Below are positions 17,681 to 27,318 of a stretch of DNA of 64,000 nucleotides, in pieces. The position numbers and the translations under genes were made by a program. This DNA comes from Thermococcus paralvinellae (GTDB lineage: Archaea > Methanobacteriota_B > Thermococci > Thermococcales > Thermococcaceae): NCBI RefSeq assembly GCF_000517445.1, contig NZ_CP006965.1, positions 62,001 to 126,000 on the forward strand, written 5' to 3'. The first letter of the stretch is position 1; each line of letters starts with the position of its first letter. Below the pieces are notes generated by a model that ran no database searches, was not told where the DNA came from, and saw only the letters and a program-made list of their open reading frames with translations.

Positions 17681-18841
17681 ATGAGTGAGAGATTCTGCTA
17701 TAGGTGTGGGATAAGTGAGAGTGAGGGCGGTCCTTTAATAGATGGGCTCTGTCAAGTCTGTTTTAGAAAAGAAAATCCTGTACTTTTAATAGAAAATGAA
17801 ATTAACACTGAATTGTGCCAGAACTGTGGGAGTTATAAAAAGAGGGGGGCTTGGGTTGATCCTCAAAACTATGAACTTGACCAGCTTATCTTTGAAGTTG
17901 CTGAAAATGCTCTGCTTGAAAATCTTGCAATGGATGAGCGCATCAAAGAAATAAGAATAATCCCAAAGGAGGAACTTGATGAAATTGAAGGGCTCCCAGT
18001 TGGTGTTGCATACGTAAGTTACGAGCCGGTTAACTGGCACATTGACTACTTTCCAGCGATTGTAATCTATGAACTCGAAACAAAAGCTAGAATTCATGAA
18101 ATGCAGAGAGAACTTCACCATGAAAAGAAGACTGTTACAGTTTATGTCAGGCAGACAGTTTGTCCGAGATGTCAAAAGTTTCTTGGAGGCTACTTCGAGG
18201 CTATTCTGCAAGTTAGAGCTGAGGACAGAGAGCTGACTAAGGAGGAGAGAGACGAAATTGTAAAGCTCGTCCAAGAGAAAGTGGATGAGATAATGAAGAA
18301 GGACAGGATGGGGTTTATTCAAGACACCGTTGAGCTTGATGAGGGTGTTGATTTCTACATGGGTTCAACTAGGTCGGCAAGAAAACTTGCTCAAGCAATA
18401 AGAGACAAATATGGTGGAACAATAAGTGAAGCCTATGAGCTCATTGGTCTTGACAGGCAGACGAGCAGAGAAGTTTATAGAACTAGTGTAAGTGTTAGAC
18501 TTCCTAAGTTCAGAAAAGGGGACATCGTTAGTGACAGGAATGGGAACATATATCGTGTCGAAGAAGTTAATGGAAAAGGAATGAACCTCACAAACTTAGC
18601 AACCCATGAGAGTGAGCACAAAGACTGGAAGACTATAAAGAGAGAGGGTGTTGATTTAGTTGAACATGAAAAGAGGGAAGCGATGCTTACAAGCTTAACT
18701 CCTAAAGAAGCTCAATTCATGGATATGGAAAATTATGAAACATTTGAAATTGAAAGACCAGAGATTGATCTAAAGGAAGGAGAAATCTACAAGCTCGTGA
18801 AAATTAAAGGCAAATACTACATTGAGAGTAAAAAGGAATAA
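17681..18841 (+). CDS. Archaeal NMD3 homologue (60S/50S ribosome-binding protein)
   Basis: 386 aa. Zinc-binding cysteine pairs are visible at the N-terminus (CYRCG and CQVC) and further on (CQNCG, CPRCQKF), followed by an OB-like/SH3-like region (KFRKGDIVSDRNGNIYRVEEV). In eukaryotes NMD3 binds the joining face of the large ribosomal subunit and adapts it for export. Archaeal homologues lack the export tail and are thought to act in late large-subunit maturation or in keeping subunits apart. The ATG at 17681 was chosen because it follows GGTGAGG and gives the zinc domain directly; several upstream in-frame starts lack support. Confidence 0.9.
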   Translation: MSERFCYRCGISESEGGPLIDGLCQVCFRKENPVLLIENEINTELCQNCGSYKKRGAWVDPQNYELDQLIFEVAENALLENLAMDERIKEIRIIPKEELDEIEGLPVGVAYVSYEPVNWHIDYFPAIVIYELETKARIHEMQRELHHEKKTVTVYVRQTVCPRCQKFLGGYFEAILQVRAEDRELTKEERDEIVKLVQEKVDEIMKKDRMGFIQDTVELDEGVDFYMGSTRSARKLAQAIRDKYGGTISEAYELIGLDRQTSREVYRTSVSVRLPKFRKGDIVSDRNGNIYRVEEVNGKGMNLTNLATHESEHKDWKTIKREGVDLVEHEKREAMLTSLTPKEAQFMDMENYETFEIERPEIDLKEGEIYKLVKIKGKYYIESKKE

Positions 18842-18891
18842 TCTCACAACTTTTATAATTCTTGGCGTTTCTCTTTTTCTTGGGTGATAAA

Positions 18892-19959
18892 ATGAGGGTT
18901 ATAGGTGTTGATCCTGGAACAAGGAGCTTTGACGTTATTGGTCTCGAGGATGGAAAGATAAAGCTCGACTTAAGCTTTCCAAGTGAAGTTGTAGCTGAAG
19001 AGCCGAGTAAAATTGTAAGAGCCATTGAAGAGTTCAACGCTGACGTAATAATTGGGCCTTCTGGTTATGGAATTCCGCTGAAGCACATCAGTGAGCTAAC
19101 TGAAAAAGACAGATTTGAGATGACCCTCGTTAGGGAAGAGGAGATGAAGCAAATCCCCGTTTTAATTGGTCTCCAGAAGATGGTTGATGAGATGAGAGAA
19201 AAAGAGATGAACGTTTGGTTTATTCCAGGAATAATACACCTCCCAACGGTGCCCGAATTTAGGAAATACAACAAGATTGACATGGGAACTGCAGATAAAA
19301 TGGCAATAACTGTTTTAGCAATCTACGATCAAGCTAAGCGCTTAGGCATTCCCTATGAAGAGGTTTCATTCGCTTTGCTTGAGGTCGGCTTTGGCTACAA
19401 CTTTGCTGGAGCAGTTGACAAAGGAAAGATAGTCGATGGAATTGGCGGAACTATCTTTCCCGGGCCGGCATTTGTCAACAGCGGCGCTTTGGATGGAGAG
19501 GTTGCTTATCTGATTGGTGAGATAAAGAAGTGGCACCTCTTCTACGGAGGTGCTTCAATAATAGCGACCGGTGAGATTTTATCTCCAGAAGAGTTTGTCA
19601 AGCGTCTAGATGAGGAAAACTTTGCAAAAGCCTGGGAGGCAATGAAAGACGGCTTTGTAAAGGCCATAGCAAGTGAATTGGCAATTATTGAAAAGCCGAA
19701 GGAGATAATCGTCTCTGGAAGGCTTATGCGCATCAAAGAGCTTAGAGAGGACGTTAAAGATCTCCTTGAGGAAAAGTTTGATTTGCCTGTGGTTAAGCAG
19801 AGAGGCTTGGAAGGAAAAGCTAAGGAAGCCGCCCAAGGAAGTGCAATAATCGGCGATGGTCTCTTGGGGGGTCAGTTTAAAGATTTAGTTGAACATGTTG
19901 AAATTAAAAAAGCTAGAGGAAGTGTTTTGGATTATGTGAAGTTTCCTTTGAATCTTTAG
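18892..19959 (+). CDS. DUF1464 family protein (actin/hexokinase-fold ATPase-like)
   Basis: 355 aa. It begins MRVIGVDPGTRSFDVIGLEDG, the phosphate-1 loop of an ASKHA-fold kinase or ATPase, and has later glycine-rich segments (IIATGEIL, IIVSGRLM) fitting the second nucleotide lobe. It belongs to the archaeal DUF1464 family, sometimes annotated as a butyrate-kinase-like or acetate-kinase-related protein; substrate unknown. A TATA-like box (18851-18861) and GGTGAT support the ATG at 18892. Confidence 0.8.
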   Translation: MRVIGVDPGTRSFDVIGLEDGKIKLDLSFPSEVVAEEPSKIVRAIEEFNADVIIGPSGYGIPLKHISELTEKDRFEMTLVREEEMKQIPVLIGLQKMVDEMREKEMNVWFIPGIIHLPTVPEFRKYNKIDMGTADKMAITVLAIYDQAKRLGIPYEEVSFALLEVGFGYNFAGAVDKGKIVDGIGGTIFPGPAFVNSGALDGEVAYLIGEIKKWHLFYGGASIIATGEILSPEEFVKRLDEENFAKAWEAMKDGFVKAIASELAIIEKPKEIIVSGRLMRIKELREDVKDLLEEKFDLPVVKQRGLEGKAKEAAQGSAIIGDGLLGGQFKDLVEHVEIKKARGSVLDYVKFPLNL

Positions 19960-20023
19960 CTTTTCTACATTTTGCCCGTCAACTTTTTAACCATTGGTTT
20001 TGAACCTTTCATGGTGTAGAAAA

Positions 20024-21349
20024 ATGAGTAAGAGAGTTGTTATCATCGGTGGTGGAGCTGCTGGAATGAGTGCTGCTTCAAGAATCAAACGTTTAAAGCC
20101 CGAATGGGATGTTAAAGTCTTTGAAGCAACGGAATGGGTCAGTCATGCTCCTTGTGGAGTTCCTTACGTTGTTGAGGGTATATCACCAAAAGAAAAGCTG
20201 ATGCACTATCCACCAGAGTTTTTCATTAAAAAGCGTGGAATAGATTTGCACCTAAATGCAAGAGTTATCGAAGTTGAGCAAGGACAAGTTAGAGTTCAGG
20301 AGAAAGATGGAGAGAAGAGCTATGAGTGGGACTACTTGGTTTTCGCTAATGGAGCTTCACCAAAGCTTCCACCTATTGATGGAATTGACTTAAAGGGAGT
20401 TTTCACAGCCGATTTGCCTCCCGATGCAGTTGCGATAAGAGAGTATATGCAGAAATATGATGTTAAGGATGTAGTGGTTATTGGAACTGGATATATAGCA
20501 CTGGAAATGGCTGAAGCTTTTGCTGTTCAAGGGAAAAACGTAACGCTTATTGGAAGGAGTGAGAGGGTTTTGAGAAAATCCTATGACAAAGAAATCACCG
20601 ACATAGTTGAGACAAAACTTAGGGAGCATATAAACCTCCGTTTGCAAGAGCTAACAATAAGAATTGAAGGCAAAGAAAGAGTTGAGAAAGTCATCACGGA
20701 TGCAAATGAGTACAAAGCTGATTTAGTAGTAATAGCAACAGGAATAAAGCCAAACATTGAACTAGCAAAGGAGCTTGGAGTTAGAATTGGAGAAACCGGT
20801 GCAATATGGACGAACGAAAAGATGCAGACGAGCATAGAGAATGTTTACGCGGCAGGTGATGTTGCTGAGACCAAACATTTAATTACTGGAAAAAGAGTCT
20901 GGGTTCCACTAGCTCCGCCAGGAAATAAGATGGGTTACGTTGCTGGTAGCAATATAGCCGGAAAAGAAATTCATTTCCCCGGTGTTCTGGGAACATCAAT
21001 AACAAAGTTCATGGATCTAGAAATTGGAAAGACAGGCTTGACTGAAAGCGAGGCATTGAAAGAAGGCTACGAGGTCAAGACAGCTTTCATTGAAGCAAGG
21101 ACAAAGCCCCATTACTACCCGGGTGGAAAGAAAATCTGGCTCAAGGCAGTGGCAGATAAAGAAACCAACAAGCTATTAGGACTTCAAGCGGTTGGTTCAG
21201 ATATACTGCCAAGGATTGATGCATTTGCCGTAGCTCTGCAAGCTGGTTTTACGACAAAGGAGCTGTTCTTTGCTAACTTAGCCTACGCTCCACCATTTGC
21301 ACCAGTGTGGGATCCACTAATAGTGCTGGCAAGGGTTTTGAAGTTTTGA
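20024..21349 (+). CDS. CoA-disulfide reductase / NAD(P)H:sulfur oxidoreductase
   Basis: 441 aa flavoprotein of the pyridine nucleotide-disulfide family with one active-site cysteine, Cys44, in [12 protein letters not shown]-binding [10 protein letters not shown] is at the N-terminus, the NAD(P)H-binding [11 protein letters not shown] is near 160, and the FAD-contacting YAAGDVAE is near 285. In Pyrococcus and Thermococcus such enzymes reduce CoA disulfide and serve in elemental sulfur reduction (NSR). ATG at 20024 follows GGTGTAG, with a TATA-like stretch at 19981-19990. It is probably monocistronic; the MFS gene after it is convergent. Confidence 0.92.
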   Translation: MSKRVVIIGGGAAGMSAASRIKRLKPEWDVKVFEATEWVSHAPCGVPYVVEGISPKEKLMHYPPEFFIKKRGIDLHLNARVIEVEQGQVRVQEKDGEKSYEWDYLVFANGASPKLPPIDGIDLKGVFTADLPPDAVAIREYMQKYDVKDVVVIGTGYIALEMAEAFAVQGKNVTLIGRSERVLRKSYDKEITDIVETKLREHINLRLQELTIRIEGKERVEKVITDANEYKADLVVIATGIKPNIELAKELGVRIGETGAIWTNEKMQTSIENVYAAGDVAETKHLITGKRVWVPLAPPGNKMGYVAGSNIAGKEIHFPGVLGTSITKFMDLEIGKTGLTESEALKEGYEVKTAFIEARTKPHYYPGGKKIWLKAVADKETNKLLGLQAVGSDILPRIDAFAVALQAGFTTKELFFANLAYAPPFAPVWDPLIVLARVLKF

Positions 21350-21353
21350 TTTT

Positions 21354-22607
21354 TTAAATCCTCACCTTTTTTAGGAACATTAAGCTCAAGAGAGCGAATA
21401 ATGAAGATGCTCCAAAGTTTGCTGTAAATCCGCCTGCGTAAACTAAGAATCCACTTGAAAAGCTTCCTATTATGTAGCCAAGTGAGTTGATTAAGTTAAA
21501 TGTCCCCATTGCTGTTCCTTTTTCCTTTTCCCCAGCAAGTTTCCCAACAATTGAAGTTGATGATATGCTTATGAATGACCATGAATAGCCAGCAAGGAAG
21601 TATGAAAGAAAGGCTAATGGTAGTAGATATGGGACTATAAATGCTCCTATAAGGATGGTTGTAATTCCGAGTAGTCTTAGTGCTATACCCTCCTTTAAAA
21701 CCTTCAGCTTGTCTTTGTTTTCCAACATTAATCCAACTCTTAAATACATAAAAGCTGAAACTGCTGAATTTAGAATTGCTGCTAGGTATATGTACTCTCT
21801 TCCAAAACCGTTCTCTGCTAGTAGCACTGGGAATTGGGAGAAATACATCCCAGAGGATATCCAAAATAGAAACGATGCAAAGTAAAACTTTCCAAATTTT
21901 GGCTTTCTAAGGTTTATATGCAGCATGAAAGTTGGCACATAGCGGATTTTCTCGATTACATAATTACCAAAAATCATGATGCTCTTCCTATTCACATAGA
22001 TTGGGATTTCTCTAATCGTTTTGGCCCCCAATATAAGTGATGGAATGTTAAGGAGAGCAAAGAGAAGTAAGAGTTGTCTTATTGTGAGGTACTTTGAAAG
22101 AACAAAACCCAATCCTAACCCAAAGACCCATCCCCAACCGCTTATCTCGTTGAACTTACCAATCCCATAATCCCAGCTGTGCTTCCTAACACTCCTGAGA
22201 ACGAGAACTATTGGTACAGAAATCGTTGAAGCTAAGAAAAATGAGTAGACTGCGTTAAGCAGAATAAATTCAACTGGACTGTTTGTGAGAGAAAGGCCAG
22301 CTAAAAACACACTAACGCTGAAAAATCCGAAAAGTATAAAGACTTTTCTCCTTAACGTTTTATCGCTCAGCTTTCCCCAGAACAAGCTACCAATCATTGA
22401 AGATAGACTTGCGAGAGAGTTCATTATTCCAACCATCTGAGCATTTCCGCCGAGCTGAAGGAGATACAGAGGCATTAGGATTGAGCTCCCGCCAGTTGAG
22501 ATTTTGAAGGGCACGAATGAGTAAAACCATGTGGGAATCTTTGATATTCCATAATACCTGTGAGAGACCTTCTTTGCATGCATTGTGGCGTTTATTCTTT
22601 GACTCAT
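21354..22607 (-). CDS. Major facilitator superfamily transporter
   Basis: 417 aa with twelve predicted membrane helices. The MFS loop 2-3 signature is visible as GKLSDKTLRRKVF after helix 2. A short basic cytoplasmic N-terminus precedes helix 1. The start at 22607 follows AAGGTGG. Substrate cannot be inferred. Its stop lies four bases from that of the convergent CoA-disulfide reductase gene. Confidence 0.85.
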   Translation of the reverse strand: MSQRINATMHAKKVSHRYYGISKIPTWFYSFVPFKISTGGSSILMPLYLLQLGGNAQMVGIMNSLASLSSMIGSLFWGKLSDKTLRRKVFILFGFFSVSVFLAGLSLTNSPVEFILLNAVYSFFLASTISVPIVLVLRSVRKHSWDYGIGKFNEISGWGWVFGLGLGFVLSKYLTIRQLLLLFALLNIPSLILGAKTIREIPIYVNRKSIMIFGNYVIEKIRYVPTFMLHINLRKPKFGKFYFASFLFWISSGMYFSQFPVLLAENGFGREYIYLAAILNSAVSAFMYLRVGLMLENKDKLKVLKEGIALRLLGITTILIGAFIVPYLLPLAFLSYFLAGYSWSFISISSTSIVGKLAGEKEKGTAMGTFNLINSLGYIIGSFSSGFLVYAGGFTANFGASSLFALLSLMFLKKVRI

Positions 22608-22876
22608 TCAAACCACCTTGAGGCGGGTAAAGGGCGATTTTGAGTTTATAAAGATTTGTGTCCTTAGAAGTAGCATGATGAACAGCTATGTGCCGAGAGC
22701 TGGTGCTAAAAATAATACTTTACCCCTACTAGTTGCGGGATAAGAGTGGTATCGTTTTTTTGTCGTGAAGCTTTTGTTTTGAGGCTTTCTTTAAGAAGAC
22801 TATATTATGAACTTTTACTTGAATCGCTGAGAGACAACATCTGTAGCATATGTGAAGATGGAGGAGAAAATCTGAT
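22608..22876. other. Intergenic region without a supported gene
   Basis: 269 bases between the MFS gene start and the stop of the metallo-hydrolase gene. It should hold the MFS promoter (minus-strand TATA candidate in 22645-22655) and the terminator of the hydrolase gene. Nothing else is convincing. Confidence 0.4.
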
Positions 22877-23593
22877 CTACTCTCCAGAAAACAACCTTTT
22901 AAGTTTCTCAGCCTCTGGAAATCTGTTTATAACCCCTTTAATCGTTTTTTCTATGTCTTCTTCGACATTCTCTGAAATCCATCCATGTCCCGGAAGCAGA
23001 AGTTTTATCTTGAGGGTGTTGAGCCTTCTCAAGGAGTTGAAATATTCTCCCAAGCTCCCGGAGTCGTAAATGTTCGATATAACTCCATTTGCAAAGAGAG
23101 TATCTCCAGAGAATAAAATTCTTTTCCTAGGCTCATAAAGACACATGCTGCCTGAGGTATGTCCCGGCGTGTGAATTACCTTCAAAAACCATCTTCCCGC
23201 ATCGATGACATCTTCATGGTTCATCCAGAGATGAACTTTGTAACCAATTACTTCTTGTCCATGAGCCCTACAGTGGGTAACTTCATCGTCTCCATATACT
23301 ATTTTCACAGCCGCATATTTATATGCTCCAGTTAAGGAATGCTTTTGCAAGTAAATGTTTCCACCAATGTGGTCAAAGTGCTCGTGAGTATTTATGACAA
23401 TGTTGATATCCTCTGGCTTTACGCCAACATAGTTCAGTCCTTCTTTTAGTTTTGGAAAATCGCCAGCAGTTCCGGAATCGATTAGGATGTTTATGTCCCC
23501 CAAAATGAGATACACATGGCTTGAAAGCTTTCCAGGTTTGATCTGATATAAGTCTTTCATAATTTTCTTAACTATGGGAAAATCTGCCTGCAT
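22877..23593 (-). CDS. Metallo-beta-lactamase-fold hydrolase
   Basis: 238 aa. The full dinuclear metal signature is present: THEHFDHIGG, the TPGHTSGS histidine, SGDTLFA aspartate, and the C-terminal LLPGHGW histidine. This glyoxalase II-like group includes thioester and lactone hydrolases, and substrate is not fixed by sequence. The ATG at 23593 lacks a ribosome site but lies about 26 bases after a TATA-like stretch (23608-23624), so a leaderless message is plausible; Met12 (23560) is the alternative start. Confidence 0.88.
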   Translation of the reverse strand: MQADFPIVKKIMKDLYQIKPGKLSSHVYLILGDINILIDSGTAGDFPKLKEGLNYVGVKPEDINIVINTHEHFDHIGGNIYLQKHSLTGAYKYAAVKIVYGDDEVTHCRAHGQEVIGYKVHLWMNHEDVIDAGRWFLKVIHTPGHTSGSMCLYEPRKRILFSGDTLFANGVISNIYDSGSLGEYFNSLRRLNTLKIKLLLPGHGWISENVEEDIEKTIKGVINRFPEAEKLKRLFSGE

Positions 23594-23654
23594 AAACGAG
23601 AAGGTTAATCAAAAGTTTATGAAGTTTGCGCATCTGTTTTTGTAAAATTGACAA

Positions 23655-23700
23655 GCTAAAGCTTTTATATCTTGAACTACCACAAAAATGGGGGATTAAG
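23655..23700 (+). promoter_or_regulatory. Promoter and ribosome site of the class II amidotransferase gene
   Basis: TATA-type AGCTTTTATATC (23660-23671) followed by GGGGGATT directly before the ATG at 23701. The leader is very short. Confidence 0.55.
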
Positions 23701-24495
23701 ATGTGTCGCATACTCTTTGCGGTTGGAGAGGGAGAGAAAGTAAAATCGCTGGTTGATACATTAGTTAAAGCCTCTGAAAATGATCCATACAAAGCCAAAA
23801 GGAAATGGGGCGAAAAACATAAGGACGGCTGGGGATACCTTCTCTTGGTAAATAATAGTGTAGTCCACTACAAAAGTGAGAAACCAATTTTTGGGGATCT
23901 AGGTGAAGTAGAAAAGCTCAAGGAGAGATTGGAAGAATTTGTCGTGCTTTTAGCTCACACGAGGGCAGCAAGTCAAGGAGAAGTGAGGCTTTTTAACGTT
24001 CATCCTTATCACTTCTCGACAGAGAGGGGCTTTGAATTTTGGATTTTCCACAATGGTGACTTAAATAAAGAAAAACTGGTGGAGTTAGGAAAGTTCAATG
24101 GAGAAGTATTGAAAAACGCTTCAGACAGCTACACAATGGGTGTTTATCTTTCTAGAAAGCTTGAAGGAATTGAAAAAGAACAAATTTTAAGACGCTTTAG
24201 AGAGCTAAAAGGTACTGTAAATTCGGCATTAAACACAGCTTCTTTATTTATAGATGCCAATGGCAAGGTTCGAGGATTCATTACAGCATATATGAAAGAT
24301 GATTTGCTGAAACATGAAACCGAGTACAATTATTACAGGCTCTTAAAGCTTAAAAAAGACCTCTTTGCAGTAGTTTCATCAACCTTTGAGCTTTACAGCG
24401 ATTTGCCTTTTGAGCACGTTGAAAACGGCACTGCATTCTACATAAAAATCGAGCCAAAAGAAATGAAATTTGAGGTTGAAGAAATCAAACTTTGA
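23701..24495 (+). CDS. Class II glutamine amidotransferase domain protein
   Basis: 264 aa. The ATG is followed at once by Cys2 (MCRILFA), the N-terminal nucleophile of Ntn amidotransferases, exposed after Met removal. Further matches are HTRAASQGE and HNGDLNKEK, typical of the GATase_4 / EgtC-like group. It has no synthase partner domain, so it either partners another protein or acts as a stand-alone amidohydrolase; the substrate is unknown. The gene ends overlapping the convergent membrane-protein gene by 11 bases. Confidence 0.85.
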   Translation: MCRILFAVGEGEKVKSLVDTLVKASENDPYKAKRKWGEKHKDGWGYLLLVNNSVVHYKSEKPIFGDLGEVEKLKERLEEFVVLLAHTRAASQGEVRLFNVHPYHFSTERGFEFWIFHNGDLNKEKLVELGKFNGEVLKNASDSYTMGVYLSRKLEGIEKEQILRRFRELKGTVNSALNTASLFIDANGKVRGFITAYMKDDLLKHETEYNYYRLLKLKKDLFAVVSSTFELYSDLPFEHVENGTAFYIKIEPKEMKFEVEEIKL

Positions 24496-24775
24496 TTTCA
24501 ATATAAAGAGTCCACAGCACAAAGATAAGAGTGGTTAGCACTGTGAGAGTGGGAGAAAAGTTAGACAAACGAACAGAGACTGCCAATGCTCCGTTGAGAA
24601 TTAGCAAACCAATTAAAACTGTGAGGAAATCAAACTCCAGCCCTTTTCTTTCCAACGTCTTGAGGAAGTGAATCTGAGCTAAAAAAGGAAATATCGTCAA
24701 GATGCCAAGGACAGATACTGCAGCGTACGCTATGAACGTTATTATCTCCCAGTCTTTCTTTTCTTCACTCTTCAT
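24485..24775 (-). CDS. Small membrane protein of unknown function
   Basis: 96 aa with three predicted membrane helices after a charged MKSEEKKDW start. ATG at 24775 follows AAGGGGAT. It is the last of four closely spaced minus-strand genes (lipoprotein A, lipoprotein B, DUF364, this), 13 bases after the DUF364 stop, so co-expression with them is likely. No family recognised. Confidence 0.6.
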   Translation of the reverse strand: MKSEEKKDWEIITFIAYAAVSVLGILTIFPFLAQIHFLKTLERKGLEFDFLTVLIGLLILNGALAVSVRLSNFSPTLTVLTTLIFVLWTLYIEIKV

Positions 24776-24788
24776 CTGTGATCCCCTT

Positions 24789-25526
24789 TTAAATTTCAAT
24801 CACGTATTTTCTGCTTTCCTTTGAAAACCCCTTGAAACATCCCAATTTCAGCTTTTCTATTGCTTTTTCAATATCAACAACTTTCATGGATGCAACATGG
24901 GTTATCCTCGTTCCTTTAAAGAACTCTGGCAAAACCTGTCCAGTTGGTCCTGTAAGGAGAACGATTTTTGCCTTTTTTGCTCTTTCAGCTATCATATCAA
25001 TGGTTCCGTTTACTATGCAAGTTGCGCTTGCAATGACAGCATCCACCTCTGGTAGAAGGCAGTATTCTAAAGAATCACTTAACGTTTCTCTATCCCATAA
25101 CCTTGGATTGCGCTCGAAGATGTACAGCTTAAAATTCCTTTCGCGTAGTGCTTTAACTATTGGTGGCATGTTTCCGATAACTGCTATTTTTTCAATGTCA
25201 TCAGAGAGAAGTTCTACAGCGTCGATCCACTTCGCATTGCTCAAATCGATGTAATACTGAGAAACTGCGTTTATTGCTGCCAAGGCTAGGGTTCTTTCAA
25301 CGGCATTTAGACTATCAGCCTTTTTTATAAACTCTTCTAGGCTTGGCTCTTCGATTGAGTTCTCATATCTTTGGATTTCCTCCGGCAGAGTCATGGCAAC
25401 TCCGAGGGCTTTGCTCTTCTCACCCTCAACAAGGACATAGGAATAGGGAAGACCAAAGGAAAAATCAATGAGTTCCAAGCCTTTTGCAAGCTTTAGCGCT
25501 TCTTTTTTGAATTTCTTTAATAGCAT
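24789..25526 (-). CDS. DUF4213/DUF364 protein (putative heavy-metal chelation domain)
   Basis: 245 aa. The N-terminal half fits DUF4213; the C-terminal half fits DUF364, a Rossmann-like domain described as a putative heavy-metal chelation domain (VAVIGNMPPIV-like loop at about 118, DAVIASATCIVNGTID, VLLTGPTGQVLPEFF). Such proteins occur beside metal or metallophore ABC transporters and molybdenum genes, and a binding or sensing role is proposed. ATG 25526 follows GAGGGTGAT. It lies four bases after the stop of the upstream lipoprotein gene, implying translational coupling. Confidence 0.78.
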   Translation of the reverse strand: MLLKKFKKEALKLAKGLELIDFSFGLPYSYVLVEGEKSKALGVAMTLPEEIQRYENSIEEPSLEEFIKKADSLNAVERTLALAAINAVSQYYIDLSNAKWIDAVELLSDDIEKIAVIGNMPPIVKALRERNFKLYIFERNPRLWDRETLSDSLEYCLLPEVDAVIASATCIVNGTIDMIAERAKKAKIVLLTGPTGQVLPEFFKGTRITHVASMKVVDIEKAIEKLKLGCFKGFSKESRKYVIEI

Positions 25527-25530
25527 TTTA

Positions 25531-26322
25531 TCACCCTCTTTCAACTCTAATTCCTTTTAGACCTTCTATTCCAAGCTCAGGAATTTTGAACTCGCCATTA
25601 TCATAGGTAATCGTTGGATTTTTATCAAGCACTTCTTTGAGGGAATACTCAAATCTTCCATTTTTTGTTACAAAGACAACTTTCTTCGCAGTTTCCTTTA
25701 ATATTGCCTTGTCAAGGACATCCTTAAGCTTTGCTGAATTGCTCTCGTTCTTTACGATTGCATCTATTCCTTTAAAGATGTTTAGGGTTCTTGGTGAGAA
25801 GTAGAGTATGTTGAAGACTTCTCCATAGACGGAAAAGCACTCTTTCTTTCTTACAAACTCTACAATCCTGATTTTCTTAATCCAGTTGCACCTGCAGCCA
25901 TAGCTTAGGTCAACCACGAGCTTTATTGGAGCATCGCTTCCTTGAAGAGGCTTTCCGTCTACATAAAGAGCCAGAACCATCTTGGTGTAGTAGGGAATGC
26001 TCACCATGTATAAATCGTTGGAAATGAAGTTAATGACGTCCCCTTTTCCAAGCTTTTGAGGTGGACCTCCTTTCCACTTTAAAGTTCTCCCAACTGATAG
26101 GTCCTTGTCAAGCATTTCTTCCATCTGGATCTTTTTGAGCTCTTCCAGCGTATATTCCTTGACCTCATCATTGTTTATGACATAAACTGTCCAGTTTGAG
26201 TAGTCTTCGGTTGAAGCATTTAGAGGTATCATAGTTGGTGTTGTTGTCGCTTCGTGACCAATGCATCCAAGGGAAAAAATAATTCCAAGAAGAGTAAAAA
26301 TAGCAAATATGCTTCGCTTCAT
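25531..26322 (-). CDS. Lipoprotein B, divergent sulfite-oxidase-like fold
   Basis: 263 aa. Signal peptide with lipobox FSLGC (Cys20). The body shows a weak version of the motif seen in its neighbour (NWIKKIRIVEF) and a YVDGKPL turn that resembles the strand order of the molybdopterin-binding oxidoreductase fold, but without a cofactor cysteine. A CRC pair precedes the NWIKK strand. It starts behind GGGTGAT, four bases from the lipoprotein A stop. Function unknown; a ligand-binding role with the adjacent importer is inferred. Confidence 0.6.
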   Translation of the reverse strand: MKRSIFAIFTLLGIIFSLGCIGHEATTTPTMIPLNASTEDYSNWTVYVINNDEVKEYTLEELKKIQMEEMLDKDLSVGRTLKWKGGPPQKLGKGDVINFISNDLYMVSIPYYTKMVLALYVDGKPLQGSDAPIKLVVDLSYGCRCNWIKKIRIVEFVRKKECFSVYGEVFNILYFSPRTLNIFKGIDAIVKNESNSAKLKDVLDKAILKETAKKVVFVTKNGRFEYSLKEVLDKNPTITYDNGEFKIPELGIEGLKGIRVERG

Positions 26323-26326
26323 GGAA

Positions 26327-27208
26327 TCACCCTATTACAATCTCTTTCAAATCCTTAACCCACGTTTTAGTAGGCTCACCTGGAATTACCACCCTAAACT
26401 CTGTAGTGAGAATAGCTTTATCGTTCTCGTAGACTTTTTCAAATTCTAACGTTGCACTGTAGCCATCTTTTGCTATAAACGTTACCTTTGTTGCATCATC
26501 CTCTGGTCTGGCATTATCGAGCAGGAGTTTCAGAGGAATTCCGCTGAAAGTGACATTTTTCCCTTTAAGTTCAACTGTCACTGTTTCTCCAAAGGACTTC
26601 ATGAGCTCTTCAATATCCTCTTTTGTCACTACAACAGTTACTTTTGTTTTCCCATGAATCACAACTGCATTTTCGTCTCCGATGAGCCTTATTTCCTTAA
26701 GCCACTTGACCCAAAGCTTTCCAGGCTGATCTGGAATGACTAGCTTTACTGGACCTCCATTGTCTGGGCCTAGCAGTTCCCCATTCTCCCACCAGCAGAG
26801 ATAGCCGTTCTTTAAGTCCTCCATGCTCAGTGTAACATCATAACCATCTTCAGCTATGAACTTGACCCATTTAACTTTGCTTTTATCGACACCCACCTTC
26901 TCGAAAACTTTTGCGAGCGGAACACCTATGTATGTGTTGTTTATCTTTGCTCCTGTTGACTTTACTAGAGTGGCATTAAACTTGACGCCACCAAGTGCTT
27001 CCAGCTCCTCTAGGGTTATTCTACCAGTTGCGAGTCCACTGATCTCTATTGCAAATGTTTCTTGCTGAGTAGCACTCGTTGTCGATGAGTGAATGCTGGC
27101 TGTGGTGGATGAAACTGAGCTGATTGTGGGTGACGTGGCTGTCTCTTGACTTATACAGCCACAAATAAAGACCAATAGTACAAGTAAAGCAATTCCAAAT
27201 CTTTTCAC
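26327..27208 (-). CDS. Lipoprotein A with two sulfite-oxidase-like (SUOX) repeats
   Basis: 293 aa. GTG start at 27208 behind CGGTGGTTGCC, the same start context as the binding-protein gene at 31086. Lipobox ICGC (Cys18), Ser/Thr linker, then two copies of a domain similar to the oxidoreductase molybdopterin-binding fold. Each ends in a related strand (WVKWLKEIRLIG and WVKDLKEIVIG) and carries a FIAxDGYxxTL strand. The cysteine that ligates molybdenum in true sulfite oxidases is not seen, so the fold probably binds rather than oxidises. It heads a four-gene minus-strand operon. Confidence 0.72.
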   Translation of the reverse strand: MKRFGIALLVLLVFICGCISQETATSPTISSVSSTTASIHSSTTSATQQETFAIEISGLATGRITLEELEALGGVKFNATLVKSTGAKINNTYIGVPLAKVFEKVGVDKSKVKWVKFIAEDGYDVTLSMEDLKNGYLCWWENGELLGPDNGGPVKLVIPDQPGKLWVKWLKEIRLIGDENAVVIHGKTKVTVVVTKEDIEELMKSFGETVTVELKGKNVTFSGIPLKLLLDNARPEDDATKVTFIAKDGYSATLEFEKVYENDKAILTTEFRVVIPGEPTKTWVKDLKEIVIG

Positions 27209-27252
27209 GGCAACCACCGTCAAATATGAAAACAAATTGATATATAACACTT

Positions 27253-27280
27253 CTGTTAAACAATCTTGCTAACTGTTAAA
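27253..27280. promoter_or_regulatory. Direct repeats in the lipoprotein A / NTPase divergent promoter
   Basis: CTGTTAAA occurs at 27253-27260 and 27273-27280, exactly 20 bases (two helical turns) apart, between divergent starts at 27208 and 27319. A regulator site is possible. Confidence 0.35.
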
Positions 27281-27318
27281 TAGAAAAATTTATTAATTTG
27301 AGCTGTCACCAAGGAAAT

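Noticed and set aside
22676-22830. Possible C/D box small RNA (ATGATGA at 22676-22682)
   Set aside because: The C box match is good, but the nearest usable CTGA (22827) is about 150 bases away and no D' / C' pair is seen, far longer than archaeal C/D RNAs.
22746-23069. Plus-strand reading frame of 107 codons
   Set aside because: Mostly antisense to the metallo-beta-lactamase-fold gene, no ribosome site, low-complexity translation.
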